Part shown: piece after piece, positions 1 through 12,045 of the stretch
Numbering within the stretch: the first letter of the stretch is position 1
Layout of the letters: each line of letters starts with the position of its first letter
Assembly: GCA_037367405.1 (NCBI GenBank)
Contig: JAZKJV010009775.1
Location: 310,001-374,000, forward strand
Source of the DNA: Ottelia alismoides
Taxonomy: Eukaryota; Streptophyta; Magnoliopsida; Alismatales; Hydrocharitaceae
Direction of reading: 5' to 3'
DNA length: 64,000 nt
Notes under the pieces: model-generated
The model's input: only the letters and a program-made list of their open reading frames with translations
What the model was told of the DNA's origin: nothing
The model's database searches: none
Position numbers and translations under genes: made by a program

Positions 1-1830
1 CAATGTTATCTATTAAAGGCCTTGGCATAGTCTCCGAGATAGTGTTAATAGTCAACTGAGCAAGCTATTTTTCTATAAAGCTTATGACTAGCACATGGGT
101 ATGCCTTTAAAGATTAACCCATTAATTGCTCTTTGGGCTAGTACGAGATTGTTGGACATGTGAGCCCACGACGAGTCATTATGCAATAAAATTTATTAAA
201 GATCATTCCTTATACTGAAATGAATAATAACTAATTTGCATAATAGGTCCATTAGAACAATTAGGGTTATGTACCGTGTCCCAAACTTTTTATCCAAAGT
301 TTGGATCGTAGAGGCTGGTGTAGGGTTGAATATCTAAAGAGTTAGACTGAGGACTCAACCGCACCATCAAGTGATCATCAATAAGGGATCTCCAGTCTGA
401 GAAGGAGATAGCAATCCGTATTCCAACGGCTGACATTCGATCGATCTCTTGATGCAAGTCCTCTGCATAGAAATAGAGATTTAGAGGCGTCGTATGAGTT
501 AAGTCAAAGAGTTATCTTACCGAGATCGAGATTGTAATATGTTGCCACGTATAAGCACGCATCCTCTGATCGGAGACAGATGTATTATTATATGTCTAAA
601 TATGTACATTATGCAGGCCATTAGGGTTGATAACCTAATCAGGGTCTATACATCGGCGAGTTGATGTGGATACAAGGATATATGAGTAATATGATCTCTC
701 AAAGGGATCATACATGTTCACTACTGAACTAAAAGACATGAGCACACTCACAAGATATTGGGATAAATCAAATTTCAACGTTGGTGGTCTTGTTTTGGAA
801 ACAAGATGGGATTTAAAGGTTTAAAGGTATGATATATGTTTTTTGGAAAGCATATGATCGATATCAACTCTCATGGATCGAATGAGAAACTAAACGATAA
901 AACCTTGAAGGAGACAATTCAAATAAGATCAAAACTTTGGGTTTACTCTAGATCTTCCAGTATATAGGATGTACGGGTATTAGAAATACTCGAGGGTTTT
1001 GTGATTATAATCGATTATATACCATAACACTTCCATTCTGAGGGAGTGATAAAATATGTTTGGATTTTAGTGGCTCCACTCAATAGACTAGTTATCCAAT
1101 CGTGGTCCAAATGTTAGATATTAATCTGAATATGATTTGGATGCAATGAAAAGATTGAATATATTGTCTGATATGATCAAACATCTCTAAAAGGTCTCCT
1201 AGATCTGGATATGAGATTAAGTCTCAATATCCAAGTCATTATACATGGATTATACACTATTCATGTCCTTATCTCCAAGTATCCAAGGAGAATGCTAACT
1301 ATACTTGAAAGAGTTGAATAGCTCCATTAGATAATACCTGATCATTTAAGAACGGAGAGATATATTGGTAATTATATTAGATTTAATTATCAAGAATAAT
1401 GTGAATATAATCATTTAAGATAATAAAATTGGATTTAATTATCATAAATGAAATTAATGTGGATATAATTATCTATAATAATCATGGACGATGTGGATGA
1501 GATTCACAATATCATAGCGAGACTTAATTGTGAATAAGATTCACAATTTCAAATGTTAAAGTGAATTAGATTAACATTATGCAATTAAATGTTAATGTAA
1601 ATTAGATTGAATTTATACAATTAAATGTAATCAATGGTATATTTGTAATTATCACAAATAATTTGGAATTATTGGTGTTTAAATAGCAAAAGAATTCAAT
1701 AAATAAAGATTTTGGTGTAACCATGGAGACTACATCCAATTAGGGACGAAAAAGAGAGAGATGCTCCAAGTTGGTGTGAGCCACCATAATAGAAACACCA
1801 TGGTGGATGTCCACTAAATATATATGGCAT
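1..1830. other. AT-rich non-coding DNA, possible old LTR
   Basis: No open frame of interest is visible on either strand. Around 141-160 the string GAGATTGTTGGACATG resembles the polypurine-tract/LTR-start junction of many plant copia elements, and a TATA-like TTTAAATAGC lies near 1680. These two points hint at an LTR starting near 150 on the plus strand, but no second LTR, primer site or coding domain supports it. A short 36-bp direct repeat built on AATTAGATT and CAATTAAATG occurs at about 1563-1632. The LTR idea is inference. Confidence 0.25.
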
Positions 1831-4800
1831 GTCTCTCTCTCTACTTTGTATTTTTCTTTATGAGAAGATTCCATGTAATGTGAACCCCCTCGGATCCGGG
1901 TACATGTTTACAACACATTCACGGTATTACATTCACAAAAGATCACAAAAGTTATATGAAAATACAGGAAAATTTTTTGCGTTTTTTCCATTACATTTAA
2001 ATCAATATTCACAACCACATAACAATAGAAAGATGTGCCAGCAAAATTTCATTTCATTAATTTTTTCATTACATCATGTAACAAAAAGCTGACAGTGTCT
2101 ACAAGTATCCCAATAATATACAGAAGAGAAAGAAAGCATGTTACATCATAAACTGAACAAAATTGTGACAAAAGTAATTGTATCGTGTGGAATAGCAGCG
2201 GATGTCTGCATCATCAACCGGCTACTGAGTTGTAGATTGTTTTCCTACCACACATGAAAGTACAAGAGACGTCAGCAAGCGCTGGTACTTCCGAAAACTT
2301 ATTAATATTAACAAGCATTTAAGGTGATTGCAAAAGAAACTAGTAAGGCATAATCAAATAAAAATTTATAACTACTTGTTATGAAAAAGGTTTTCAAACT
2401 ACCCTAAAAAAATGCCCCAAGATTTACCCATTACCTTATATGTCATATTCTTATATAGTAGTTAATGACTCATATATATGTATACCTATATTAATCTCTT
2501 GTTATTTAGAGATCTTAAGGAATGGATTTTGCTAATTGGGAAGATGAGGTTGAAAAGATTTTCTTGATTTTATTTAAATTCTCAAGTTTAGTGGATAGTC
2601 TATGGTATTAGTCTGTGTGTGACCTTACATTATGACTCTAAGGCATGAAGAGTGCCTTAGGGTTGGGGTGCCTCCGTAGGCATGGTGCATCCTAACTAAG
2701 TTCCCAACACGTCCAATAACTTAATTATAAACAACTCTAGCCAACACAACTTATAATTGATTTCATCTTTTAGCCAAGATCCAATATGATTCATTCTGAG
2801 TTCAACTGTAACTTCTTTGATTTCAACTCTAACTGATTCGAATGAGACCCTAGATAATTCAAATGTAGACATAAATGACTCGGATGTAGAATTGTCAAGC
2901 CTGTTGGCGGAAATTAACAAAAACTCAAGCAGTAAGGAAGTCTTCTAAGAGACTCTTCCGTCTCGCCCTCTAATTAGAAGTACGGTCCAATAGAGGGATA
3001 GGTCTACTCCAAAACTACGCCACTAAGATGGCTGAGAGAGACTCTCAGGAAAAGTCACTCTAGACGGACCCGACCGGTACAGGTAGACGATCTCGTACGA
3101 AAAACTAAAACCAAGGATCCCCCGCATGGGTATCCTAAAACAGAGGGTCAGCAGAGCTAGTCAAAAATCAGAATCCCAACGAAGCGTAAAAACATTGTGA
3201 GCTCACGTAAAAACCGTAAAAAGGATTGGGATCCTAGACTCGTGTACTTGGCGGTCACTGCCCTAACTGGGCTTCCTTTCCTCTACCCAGTTGAGGGTCA
3301 TCGCGCCCTCGCACGATCAGGTGTGAGGGTCACCATGACCAGCAATGTTAGTTGTCAATAATTTATAATTACCAAGTATCTCACAGATTTCCCGGTAATG
3401 TATGTCACTTAAGTTCTTTGACATGTATTCTGAGATTCCTAGACTTTAATGATTTAGACGGGAATTTAGAGTTGATTTCAGGCAATATGGAGACCTTTCT
3501 AGATTTACCCATAAGAGAAAAGTAAATCTTATATATATACATATATTTCTACTTTGAATATAAGTTTCAGTTACCAACATTGTTATTGAATGTGACTTAC
3601 ACTAAGTGTATGGACCAAGAACCTCAAACCTATTTGTAACATTCCCTGCTACAAGTAAACAAATCCATGTTGATTTCCGATTTCAAACTGATGCTATGCC
3701 AGTTTACCTTGCAGAGATCTGAAGAGTACTGAGTATACCTTCTAACCACGCCATATAACTAAGTTTTACTATATTCTATGAAATATATTCTATTTTATTT
3801 TATTTTCAAATACTCTTATCAACCACATCCAACATATTAATCAACCACTTCTACTTTTCTTGACAACATGGATATTCCTCTTACTTTCAAGATTGTCGAC
3901 CAACCTTTTTCCTCTACAATTCTATCAATCAAGCTTACCAATTGCTTAGGTTCGATTGATCGCTTCCTTCGGTGTAATAGATAATCGTTGGGTTGGTTAA
4001 AAAAGGTCAATAATTCTGAAAATTTTCAAGAGAAAAACTGCTTAGCTCATACGTGGAATTCTTTCTAGTACGCTTTGTCAAAAGAAACAAGAGCCCATAT
4101 TATTAACTTATACGCGAGATACATCATCACTAATGGAGAAGATGGTACTATGGCGCCTTGTAGTCCAAGGAATCTGGGATCTTTTTGTTGTTGATACATA
4201 AATATTAGACATGCCCAAAACATCAAATATTAATGTAAATGATGGTGGAGAGGAACAATGATAAGAATGTTCTTGTATATGTCAGATCAGGACTCCTATC
4301 CCTGAAGTGATAATGAGAAATTGGGGCAAGTGATGTTTTGAAATCTTGCTACTGTGTGTCTCTAAATAACCAATCTTGTCTATTCCCCTTGTGGAATCCA
4401 TGAACTACCCCTTTTCACATATTTCATGCTCAATGTGTATTCCTCTTCAAGATCATTCTCAGTGAAGTTTTGTTTTTCCTCAATATGTTACAACTCCAAA
4501 AGCCATTGACACCAAGGTCAAGTTGTAATTCTTCAACAAGCAGACACCTACAGAAGTTATAAAAATTAAAGTCTTATAGTTTACTATGTTTCTCCACAAT
4601 CTCCTTAATAATTCGAAAACAGACAGGGATAACTTTACATGTCATTTTTCATGTTCAAAAGATGCAGCATGTGAGAAACGGATCATATTAAAATGAGTTT
4701 ATTTGGAAGATTTTTCTTTTTATATGGATATCTGATTGTCTTCGAAAAATCTAATGGTGCAGTGAACACATAGCTTAAACATCTACAGGTGCAATACACT

Positions 4801-4924
4801 TATGGTTTTGTTAGATCAATAGAATGAATAGTACATGCATGGCAGCAAATAAGATGGAGATAGGAATGTACCTTAGTTCCTAATTTTGAGATGCAAATTG
4901 GCTCCAATCTGCATTATGCAGTAT
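1831..4924. other. Intergenic stretch with no recognisable gene
   Basis: Both strands were read and no conserved domain was recognised. The longest open frames are under 90 codons and have no family signature. The segment 2930-3350 is richer in G+C than its surroundings and may be an unrecognised repeat. Nothing else can be supported. Confidence 0.5.
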
Positions 4925-5913
4925 TCAGCAATAGGTTTGGGCTAATGGCATGCAATTGGAGCAATAGATGTTACAACAAAAGCTGAAGCAGCAGCAGGAC
5001 AGCTGCAATTGAGTGCAGCCACAGTATTTTGCCTTGGTTGCTTTAATGGTTGCAGCAGGGATCAATGGTAGCACCTCCAGAGTTGTTGTAGCAGCAGTTC
5101 CAGCAATGGTAGAGGCTCCAGCAGGAGGAAATTGGGGCTGCAACAGAGAGAGGACAGCAGCCAAAGGAGGAGGGTTGAGGCTCTGGTTGGAAAGAAATTG
5201 GAGAAGGGGATTTGGGAAGAAAAGGGAGAGGAATGGGTGGGAGTAAATAGAAAAGAGAAAGGAGGGAGAGAAGGGCCCTAACGTGGTGCAATTAGAGCCA
5301 ATTGTCACTTTGGATGACATCATGTCTGACCTCATGTGGTTATATCATTAGGCTGATCTCATATTTACATTTTTTTGCTGGAATTGCACAAACTGTGTTG
5401 TCTGTTTTAATTTTTTTTATTTTTTTAAACCATTTTCTCACTTTATTTGACTACTTAAAGTTGACCGTACGTGCAATTCAAGTTTCGGATTTTGATGTGT
5501 AATATGTCAATTTGATCGTCTCTAAACGACGATTAATATGAGTATAATATTGATATACTTTCGATCGGGTTTGGATCCCCGAACTTTTCGAGATATGATT
5601 TGGGTTTGAGGATAAATTTTGTGATTTAAAAAAAACAAACGAACTCCGATTGACTAACGGTCGATTCCATTGGTCTTATTTTATCGAATCGGATTTTTAG
5701 GTGGTCTCGATTTGTTTCACGGTTTCCGAATTTGTGTCGCGGCTTTTTTGGGCATGCATTACAATGCGCTCGGCTTTGATCGATTTCGCACGAACAACTT
5801 CTAATTCGCGATCAATTGATTGATTTAATTATTTATTAATGTCTCATAAATTTATTGGGTTAAACGGACTATAATCGGGTCGGGTTCGGGTTTATTCGGA
5901 CCCGAATGTCACA
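4925..5913 (-). repeat. Putative LTR of gypsy element D
   Basis: On the minus strand the integrase/chromodomain relic that ends at 6087 is followed by about 170 bp of spacer and then by TGTGACATTCGGGTCCG starting at 5913. This is a typical opening of LTRs of plant chromodomain gypsy elements (Del/Tekay type). The segment to about 4925 is non-coding, moderately G+C rich and has pyrimidine-rich and CAG-rich stretches on the minus strand. The far end of the LTR is not visible, so the left limit is a guess. Confidence 0.4.
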
Positions 5914-6086
5914 AATATAAAAACCTCAAAGGAAGTCTCGTCATCGAGACTCGAGTCAAGGTCATTATGTATCTTGTTTGTATTTCATCTGGCCATCAAA
6001 ACCTCAAAGGGTTTTGAACCCATAAAAACCTCAAAGGGAAAACAAGTCAAATTCTTTTTTATATGAAAATAATTATAAGGCTTGTT

Positions 6087-6405
6087 TTAATGATTATCTG
6101 AGAAGAGTTGCGGGTATCGTGCCCGCATGTCTGCTTTGATCTCCCACGTTGCCTCTTCGACACCGTGATGGTGCCACAACACCTTGACCAATGGAATTTC
6201 TTTACTGCGAAGCTTCTTCACAGCACTTTCTAGTATTTGCACCGGTCTCCCTCATATGTCAAGTTTGGATCCATGTCAAAATTTTCATAGCTGATGATGT
6301 GACGAGGATCGTGCATGTAGGTCCTTAGGTTGGATACATGAAAAACATCATGAATGGCTGATAGGTGTGGAGGAAGAGCTACTCGGTAGGCCACCTTCCC
6401 CACAC
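6087..6405 (-). pseudogene. Ty3/gypsy integrase C-terminus with chromodomain, remnant (gypsy D)
   Basis: The minus strand encodes the end of a chromoviral gypsy polyprotein: the module AYRVALPPHLSAIHDVFHVS, which precedes the chromodomain, then KEIPLVKVLWHHHGVEEATW, the chromodomain core, then a stop at 6087-6089. The chromodomain directs integration to marked chromatin. A 1-nt frameshift lies at about 6245, between the two parts. The upstream side is not gypsy: at about 6405 the reading frame passes straight into copia RNase H. The rest of this gypsy (gag, protease, reverse transcriptase) is absent here. Confidence 0.8.
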
Positions 6406-8960
6406 CGACCCACATCATCTCTGTGCAAGCTTGCGCCATGGCCATGTATTCCGACTCAACACTTGATCTGAAAACCACAGTCTGCTTCTTACTTTTCCAT
6501 GAAACAAGAGAATTCCCTATGAACACAGCAAATCCTTATGTAGACTTACTATCCTTTGGACACCCAGCATAATCTGCATATGCATATGCTGTAACTGAAA
6601 GAGATGTGCCTCGGCTAAAAAGAAGTTCCGTACCAGGTAAAGTCTTCAGAAATCTCAGAATCATATGAACTGCATCCATATGTGCATGTCTGGGCTGCTC
6701 CATAAACTGACTCACTTTGCTCACAACAAAGGATATGTTGGGCCTGGAAATAGCTACATATAGTAGCTTGCCAACAAGCTCTCTGTACCTCCTCTTTTCG
6801 ACCTCCTCGGTATCATCATCATAGAGCTTCATGCTTGGGTCAATAGGAGTAGTGCCAGGTATGCAATCTGCCATACCTGTCTCTGAAAGAAGATTTGTAA
6901 TGTACTTCCTCTGGGTCATCACAAGACCTCGTTGGTTCCTGGCAAACTCCAGTCCAAGGAAGTAACGTAAATGTCCAAGGTCTTTGGTCACAAACTGCTG
7001 ACCGAAGAAGTCCTTGACACCCTGAATGCCTTGCTCATCATCTCCTGTAACTAGACCTGGCCAACGGGCTGAGGCCCGCCTGCCCAGCATGTTCATGGGC
7101 CGGGCTTGGACTAGGAGATTTGAGAATGGGCCAGCCCGGCCGTAAAAAATAAAAAATATATAAATATAAGGTAGATAATACATGTATTAATATGATACAC
7201 TTCAAAATTTTCACATATGACACTACTTTAAAATGAAAACTAATAGTTTACATGTCTAAGTAACATGTAAACGACTTATATTAGTTATATAAAGTATAAA
7301 TGGTATTAATAAAATCATTTATACATATTAATAAAAAATTCAATGGATAAAGACCGAAATGGGCCATGGGTCGGCCGATGGGTAGGCTTTAAACATAGGT
7401 TTTTGAACCTCGACCCGTACGGTCCGGACCATGGGTTGGGTCGGCCCGCATTTTGGCCAGGTCTACCTATAACAATGATGTCATCAACGTAAACAAGAAG
7501 ACAATAGTACTTCTATGGGTCCTCTGCACAAACAAGGAGTGATCGGTAGTCGATCTCACAAACCCATGTTGTTCTATCAAGTCTGAGAGCTTCTGGAACC
7601 ACGCTCTTGGACTCTGCTTAAGGCCATAGATAGCCTTATGTAGCCTGCAAACCTTCTGACACTCCCCCTCAGCAGCAAACCAAGGTGGTTGCTGCATGTA
7701 GAACTCCTCCTGTAGATCTGAGAAAGGTATTCTTCACATCAAGCTGATAAAAAGGCCAATCTCGTGTCACAGCAGCAGAAAGTAGAATACGCAGAGTCGA
7801 ATGTCTAGCAACTAGAGAGAAAGTATCATGATAGTCCACCCCATATGTTTGGGTGAACCCACGTGCCACAAGTCTCGCCTTATAGTGATCCACGCTGTCA
7901 TATGCACGGTGTTTCACAGTAAACACCCATTTAAGACATCCCACAACATATGCATCAACTGGAGCAGAAACAAGACTTCATGTACGCCGTGACTGTAGCG
8001 TAACCATCTCCTCCTCCATGGCTAACCTCCATTGACTGTCCTTTAGGGCCTCCTGATATGTCTGTGGTATCTCCACGGCCGATAGTGCCAAGGTAAATCT
8101 CCTGAAATCCTCGGACAGCCTTCTCAAGGAAGCCTGGGCAGTAAGAGGGTAAGTAGCACACTTACGTCTCGGCTTACGTAGAGCAATAGGCACATCAAGA
8201 TCATCTGTCACATCTGTAACCTGTGAATTCCCCTCTTGAGAAGACACCTGCTCATCCTGTATAGAATCATGTTGCACAGACAACTCAGTAGTGTCATCAG
8301 AAGAAACAATGTGTTCATTACATACCTGACGCGTGCTAGATGACAGGCAAGACCTGTGAGTAGAGGGAACCGAGCAAGACCTGCGAGTAAAAACACGTGG
8401 CAAAAACTGAATCACAGGAGCAGGTGTAAAGGCAGGAGTAGGTGTAGGCGGCGGTGGTGGCTGAGGAGGTGGTGGTAAGCAGTAGTAGAGGGAGGTGGAG
8501 GAACGACGGTAGGAGGTGGAGGCGTGCAGATCTCATCATCAGAGTCAGATGGGGCTAGTTCGTCACCTGTAGGAGAAAATTACATAACAGACTCAAAGAA
8601 AGTAATGCCAGCACTGACAAAGTACTTCCGCCTTAGCGGATCAAAGCAATGGTACCCCTTCTGGGTACGAAAGTAGCCCACAAAGATGCACTTGATAGCT
8701 CTAGAAGAGAGCTTGTCACGACCTGGAGATACATCATGAACAAAAGCAACAGATCCAAACACACTGGGTGTAAGGGAGAAAAAATCCTTCTCGAGAAACG
8801 CAATCGAGAAAGGAATCTTCTCCCCCCACACAAATGAGGGCATGCAGTTCACCAAATAGCATGCAGTAAGGATAGCATCGCCCCAGTAAGAGCGAGGAGC
8901 ACGACTCTATATCAACAAGGTTCTGGTCACATCAAGTAAATGACGATGTTTTGATTGAAC
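6405..8960 (-). mobile_element. Ty1/copia element B, decayed, no LTRs
   Basis: On the minus strand, from 8960 downward, copia polyprotein domains appear in the standard order. First comes the end of integrase (HLLDVTRTLL, then WGDAILTACYLVN near 8860 and the GKCIFVGY-like turn near 8690). Then comes reverse transcriptase, with the start of its core (QLDVKNTFL near 7740, GLKQSPRAW near 7610, intact YVDDIIV near 7480). RNase H follows (YADYAGCPKDSKST near 6550, SSVESEYMAMAQ near 6450). Frameshifts and stops break it at about 7950, 7690 and 6535. Gag, protease, both LTRs and the RNase H end are missing. An hAT MITE splits it at 7052-7465. Its sequence is close to copia A (14.9-19.8 kb), so both belong to related families. 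Confidence 0.87.
7052..7465. mobile_element. hAT-type MITE, 414 bp
   Basis: The ends are inverted repeats: TAGACCTGGCCAA at 7052-7064 and its complement at 7453-7465. The element is flanked by near-identical 8-bp target duplications, CCTGTAAC (7044-7051) and CCTATAAC (7466-7473). TA-starting ends, 8-bp duplications and GGGCC-rich subterminal sequence are hAT hallmarks. There is no coding capacity. It sits immediately after the YVDD active-site codons of copia B reverse transcriptase, and the copia frame resumes on the other side, so the boundaries are well fixed. Confidence 0.88.
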
Positions 8961-8963
8961 AGA

Positions 8964-9140
8964 GGGAGATCTCCCGAGGCGGGAGTCACCACATCAACAA
9001 TTCATTAATAGAAAGTTAGAGTACATTACCATGAAGCCCGAAAATTATAAAGCATTACAATGAGACACCGCATTCTCCAATGGAATTAAACATCCAAAAG
9101 CAAGACCATATGTATCCAACTACAATATACCTGGGAATGG
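8964..9140 (-). mobile_element. L1 LINE 3'-end fragment
   Basis: This segment aligns by eye with the 3' untranslated end of the L1 at 21.2-24.8 kb: both read TTAATA-AA, a TTAC.AC block, GAAGCCC/GAGGCCC, ATTATAAAGC/TGTATAAAGG and CGCATTCTC/CCACATTCTC in the same order. It abuts the broken copia B integrase. No poly(A) tail or target duplication was seen. Confidence 0.4.
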
Positions 9141-9950
9141 ATGAATGCATTATTTAATCCAAAGTTGTGCGTTATATAATACATAAAAGTTTCGAAATCA
9201 CCTTAAAATAAGAAGAAAAGAAAAATGATCACTCTCAGGATGCCAATCGTAATGGCAGCAAGATGCCAATCGTAATGGCTGCAAACATGTTTCTGGGTTG
9301 ATGTTTACTTGGCGTACGTCCAAGACAAAGCCACCATCATGGTCCATTAGAAAAAGGGGAACACAGAGCCTAGAAAAATAACACTCCATGGGCAGGAACC
9401 TTGGTACCATCATAAGAAAAAGGTTCGGCGGATAGAATGAAACAAACATTTCCAATTCATCGGTATAATGACTTTAAAATGCGCTAAATTCACATATAAC
9501 TCCACAGCATTCAAACTATATCAGCTAACTGCGATTCTTATAGAAAAAAATGAGAAGGTAATTCCAATGGGACCAATACCCACACCAAGCACGAGGAATG
9601 CTATGTTAATCCCTTCAAGACTAAGAAGAACCCTCCATTTCACTTCTGATCTGTACAAGATGCAACAAGCTAATTCTCCACCAGTTAAGAGCCCAACACC
9701 ACTCTTCCTTAGCCAGATAATTCGTAAACGGGCGAAAATACGATGCCTCGGCTTCATATCCAACAAAGCTAGGCAACAGAACATCCCTACATCACTCTCT
9801 ACCTCTACCGTCACTAGCAGAATTTTCAGCTTTCTAAGGATCCATCTCGTCCAACCACAATTTTTCCTAAGCAAACATATCATAAATCGTCAAAATCATT
9901 TGCGAGTATGATAAAATAACTAAGACAAGATGGAATAACTAAAACCCGAA
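9141..9950 (-). other. Unidentified segment with a coding-like minus-strand frame
   Basis: A minus-strand frame at 9883-9521 (120 codons) encodes a hydrophobic C-terminus (GVGIGPIGITFSFFSIRI) after a basic stretch, which would suit the last exon of a membrane protein followed by a 3' untranslated region. I do not recognise the family. The opposite strand is also open across the same stretch, so the frame may be chance. No splice sites could be assigned with confidence. Confidence 0.25.
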
Positions 9951-10366
9951 GCGACATCATTTGTCGGCAGGTGATTGATGCTTTCCCTTGATAGCCTCAG
10001 TAACCATTATTGCATGTATGAACATAGCATGACTCACCATGCATATGACAGATTTCCCCCTTCATTGGATCACCAAAATGGATGTTGTCCCAGATATTTT
10101 TTTAGAACCAACAAATCACATGAGAAATCAAGATTTATAAAATATGTACAATTAAGTACTGTGTACTGTAAAACTAAGTATTGTGTACTGTTTCTTATTA
10201 GGTGTGTTTATCAAGCTTATGCAGTAGACTTGCGCCCAATTTGGGCTTGAACTTAATAAGGAAAACTTGATTTGAACTCAGATATATGCAAGCCCAGTTC
10301 GATTTTGTCGTTGCATACATCTCTGTCCATTTTTTTTGGTATTGTGCAGGATTGCCAAAGCATCCA
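9951..10366. other. Non-coding spacer
   Basis: No domain or RNA gene is visible. A tandem echo of GTACTGTGTACTG occurs near 10160-10190. The rest is plain AT-rich sequence leading into the dispersed repeat at 10367. Confidence 0.4.
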
Positions 10367-10580
10367 TGCTGTATATTTTTCTTCTGTGGATAGCACCTTT
10401 ACTCTCATCCCGATTAGGTTCAATGGTTCGATAGATACGCCAATTAATATGCTCGTTAGCAAGCTAAACAGTTCGGAAATGGCCCTCCCAACTGTGGAGC
10501 TCCTGCTCACCTTAATTGAAGTTGATGTACAACTAGTTGGTTTCCTTTTACTAATATATGATTGGGGAAGGTGCCTTAGA
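10367..10580 (+). repeat. Dispersed repeat, copy 1 of 2
   Basis: About 205 bp match 26200-26401 in the same orientation at high similarity by eye. Shared blocks include TTCTTCTGT.GATAGCACC, AGGTTCAATGG, AAGCTAAACAGTTC, CCCAACTGTGGAGCT and CTCACCTTAATTGAAGTTG. Small indels (for example ACTCTCATCC against ATCTCTCATCC) break any shared reading frame. Copy 1 lies just beyond the LTR of gypsy E; copy 2 lies between mitochondrial-like DNA and copia C. The family is not recognised. Confidence 0.75.
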
Positions 10581-10899
10581 TATTAATTAGTGACCAATGG
10601 GTACTATTCCACACCAGATGCTTACATGTTTTGAACAAGTCATGACGATGTCATGATTGGTGCTATAACTAAAGATTTAATGCAGGATTTCCCTTGCCAC
10701 TGAAAGTGGTTATTTAATATTGATGCTCTCGGTCAGGGACAGAGGACCACAAGCAATTTACGTCTCAAATTCCACTTCTGACAATCAGGGACGAAGGTTC
10801 TTCACTTGCCAAAAAGCTGCTTAGAAAGGCATTCCGAGAGCGTGATATGCTTGCACCCAAATATCACTCCCCCAAGGTCCGACTACCGTAGACCACACT
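10581..10899. other. Non-coding, probably outer part of gypsy E LTR
   Basis: No gene is visible. The sequence may be the 3' part of the LTR that begins at 11551 on the minus strand, because no sharp LTR end is visible between here and 10960. Confidence 0.3.
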
Positions 10900-11551
10900 G
10901 ACCAAGATCCCAACAAAGAGAACCCCGCATGCAATTTCATAACACGAAACCAAGGAGATCCCATGAGATCAACGAAAATCCAGACCAAAAGAACAAAAAT
11001 GCGGAAAAGGGCAACAAGAGGGGATGATTTATATCTCGCAAACGTGAGAAATCAGACGCCACGACGAGCTCTTCGTGCGGATGTCTGCGGCTTCACGATC
11101 GACGACTCCGGCGACGATCCGACAGCGACGCGGCGGCACTACGGCAGAGCTCCGGTGAGATCAAGCTTGAAGAATGGGGTTGGGACGACCAGACCATGCC
11201 CTAACCCCTTTATATACCTGGGTTCGGTTAACCGGATCCGGATTCGGATCTGGTTCATGTCTGGGTCCATTTACCGATCCACAATCGTAAAATGACCATA
11301 TCTCCCTTGTTCGATGTCGGATTTCGACGTTCTTGGTACCGTTAGAAAGGTCTCAATGAATACATAGACTGCTCGTTTATTAAATTTGGACATCGGATTA
11401 GATCTGAAATCCAAAAAGAAGTGAACGAAAATGTATGATAATCTGATCAGAACCCGTATCTCAAAACGTATTGAGACCCGATTTGTATGGGTGTCCGATA
11501 CATATTCCATATTTTGTATTCTAACACATATATAAGTGTCAAGATCTCACA
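10900..11551 (-). repeat. LTR of gypsy element E
   Basis: On the minus strand TGTGAGATCTTGACACT begins at 11551, about 80 bp after the stop of the chromodomain relic, as expected for a 3' LTR. A TATA box (TATATAAAGG) lies about 340 bp into the LTR, followed by a G+C-rich leader-like stretch typical of R-U5. The short spacer before the LTR repeats AAAAATCTCAAA several times, as does the equivalent spacer of gypsy D (AAAAACCTCAAA), which supports a shared lineage. The outer end is not resolved. Confidence 0.55.
11206..11216 (-). promoter_or_regulatory. TATA box in gypsy E LTR
   Basis: The minus strand reads GGTATATAAAGGGG here. Its position inside the LTR, upstream of a G+C-rich transcribed-looking stretch, fits the core promoter of a gypsy LTR. 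Transcription from it has not been shown. Confidence 0.45.
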
Positions 11552-11632
11552 ATTATAAAAATCTCAAATGAATTTCCCATAAAAATCTCAAAGAAAAGGA
11601 TGAAAGCAATAAAAATCTCAAAGAAAACTAAA

Positions 11633-12045
11633 CTAAGAATTCAAACTTTTATACCCAAAGTGAGGATACTTATCCTTAATATCAGTCGTTGGTTCTCATG
11701 TAGCCCCTTTGATATTATGCCTATGCCTAACCACTTTAACTAGTGGAATGTCCTCCCATCGCAAGGTCATAACCACAATAATGTTAAAATCAATCAATTG
11801 AATTTGTAAAAGGAATGTAGGCATAAATTTCCCTCTATCGTCCGTTTTATGATGAATACTCCCCCATCCCTAGATCCTTGATATAGTAAGAAGATTTAAT
11901 ACTCGTGGAACTAGCCTACTGTGGGTACTAAGTGATGTACACCAAATAAAAGAGACACCAAAGTCAAACAAGGTGTGAAGCAAAAATCTACACATAGGAA
12001 TCATACCTCTGACAATTGAACCTGAGGCATAGGCTTGCTCCGGAG
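11633..12045 (-). pseudogene. Gypsy E protease joined directly to chromodomain (internal deletion)
   Basis: Reading the minus strand downward from 12045, the frame gives EQAYASGSIVRGMIP, then HTLFDFGVSFI. The latter is the aspartic-protease box, with DSGAS changed to DFGVS. It goes on to FLLQIQLIDFNII, the segment that normally leads into reverse transcriptase. Within a few codons it then reads EDIPLVKVVRHRHNIKGAT, which is the chromodomain at the very end of integrase. Reverse transcriptase, RNase H and most of integrase are missing. One stop replaces the Trp after KGAT. The gag half of this element lies on the other side of copia A, from 19838 upward. Confidence 0.7.

Noticed and set aside
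4925..5335. 136-codon minus-strand frame rich in Pro, Ser and Cys
   Set aside because: It lies in the putative gypsy LTR, has CAG/CTG-type low complexity and three competing frames; no protein family fits.
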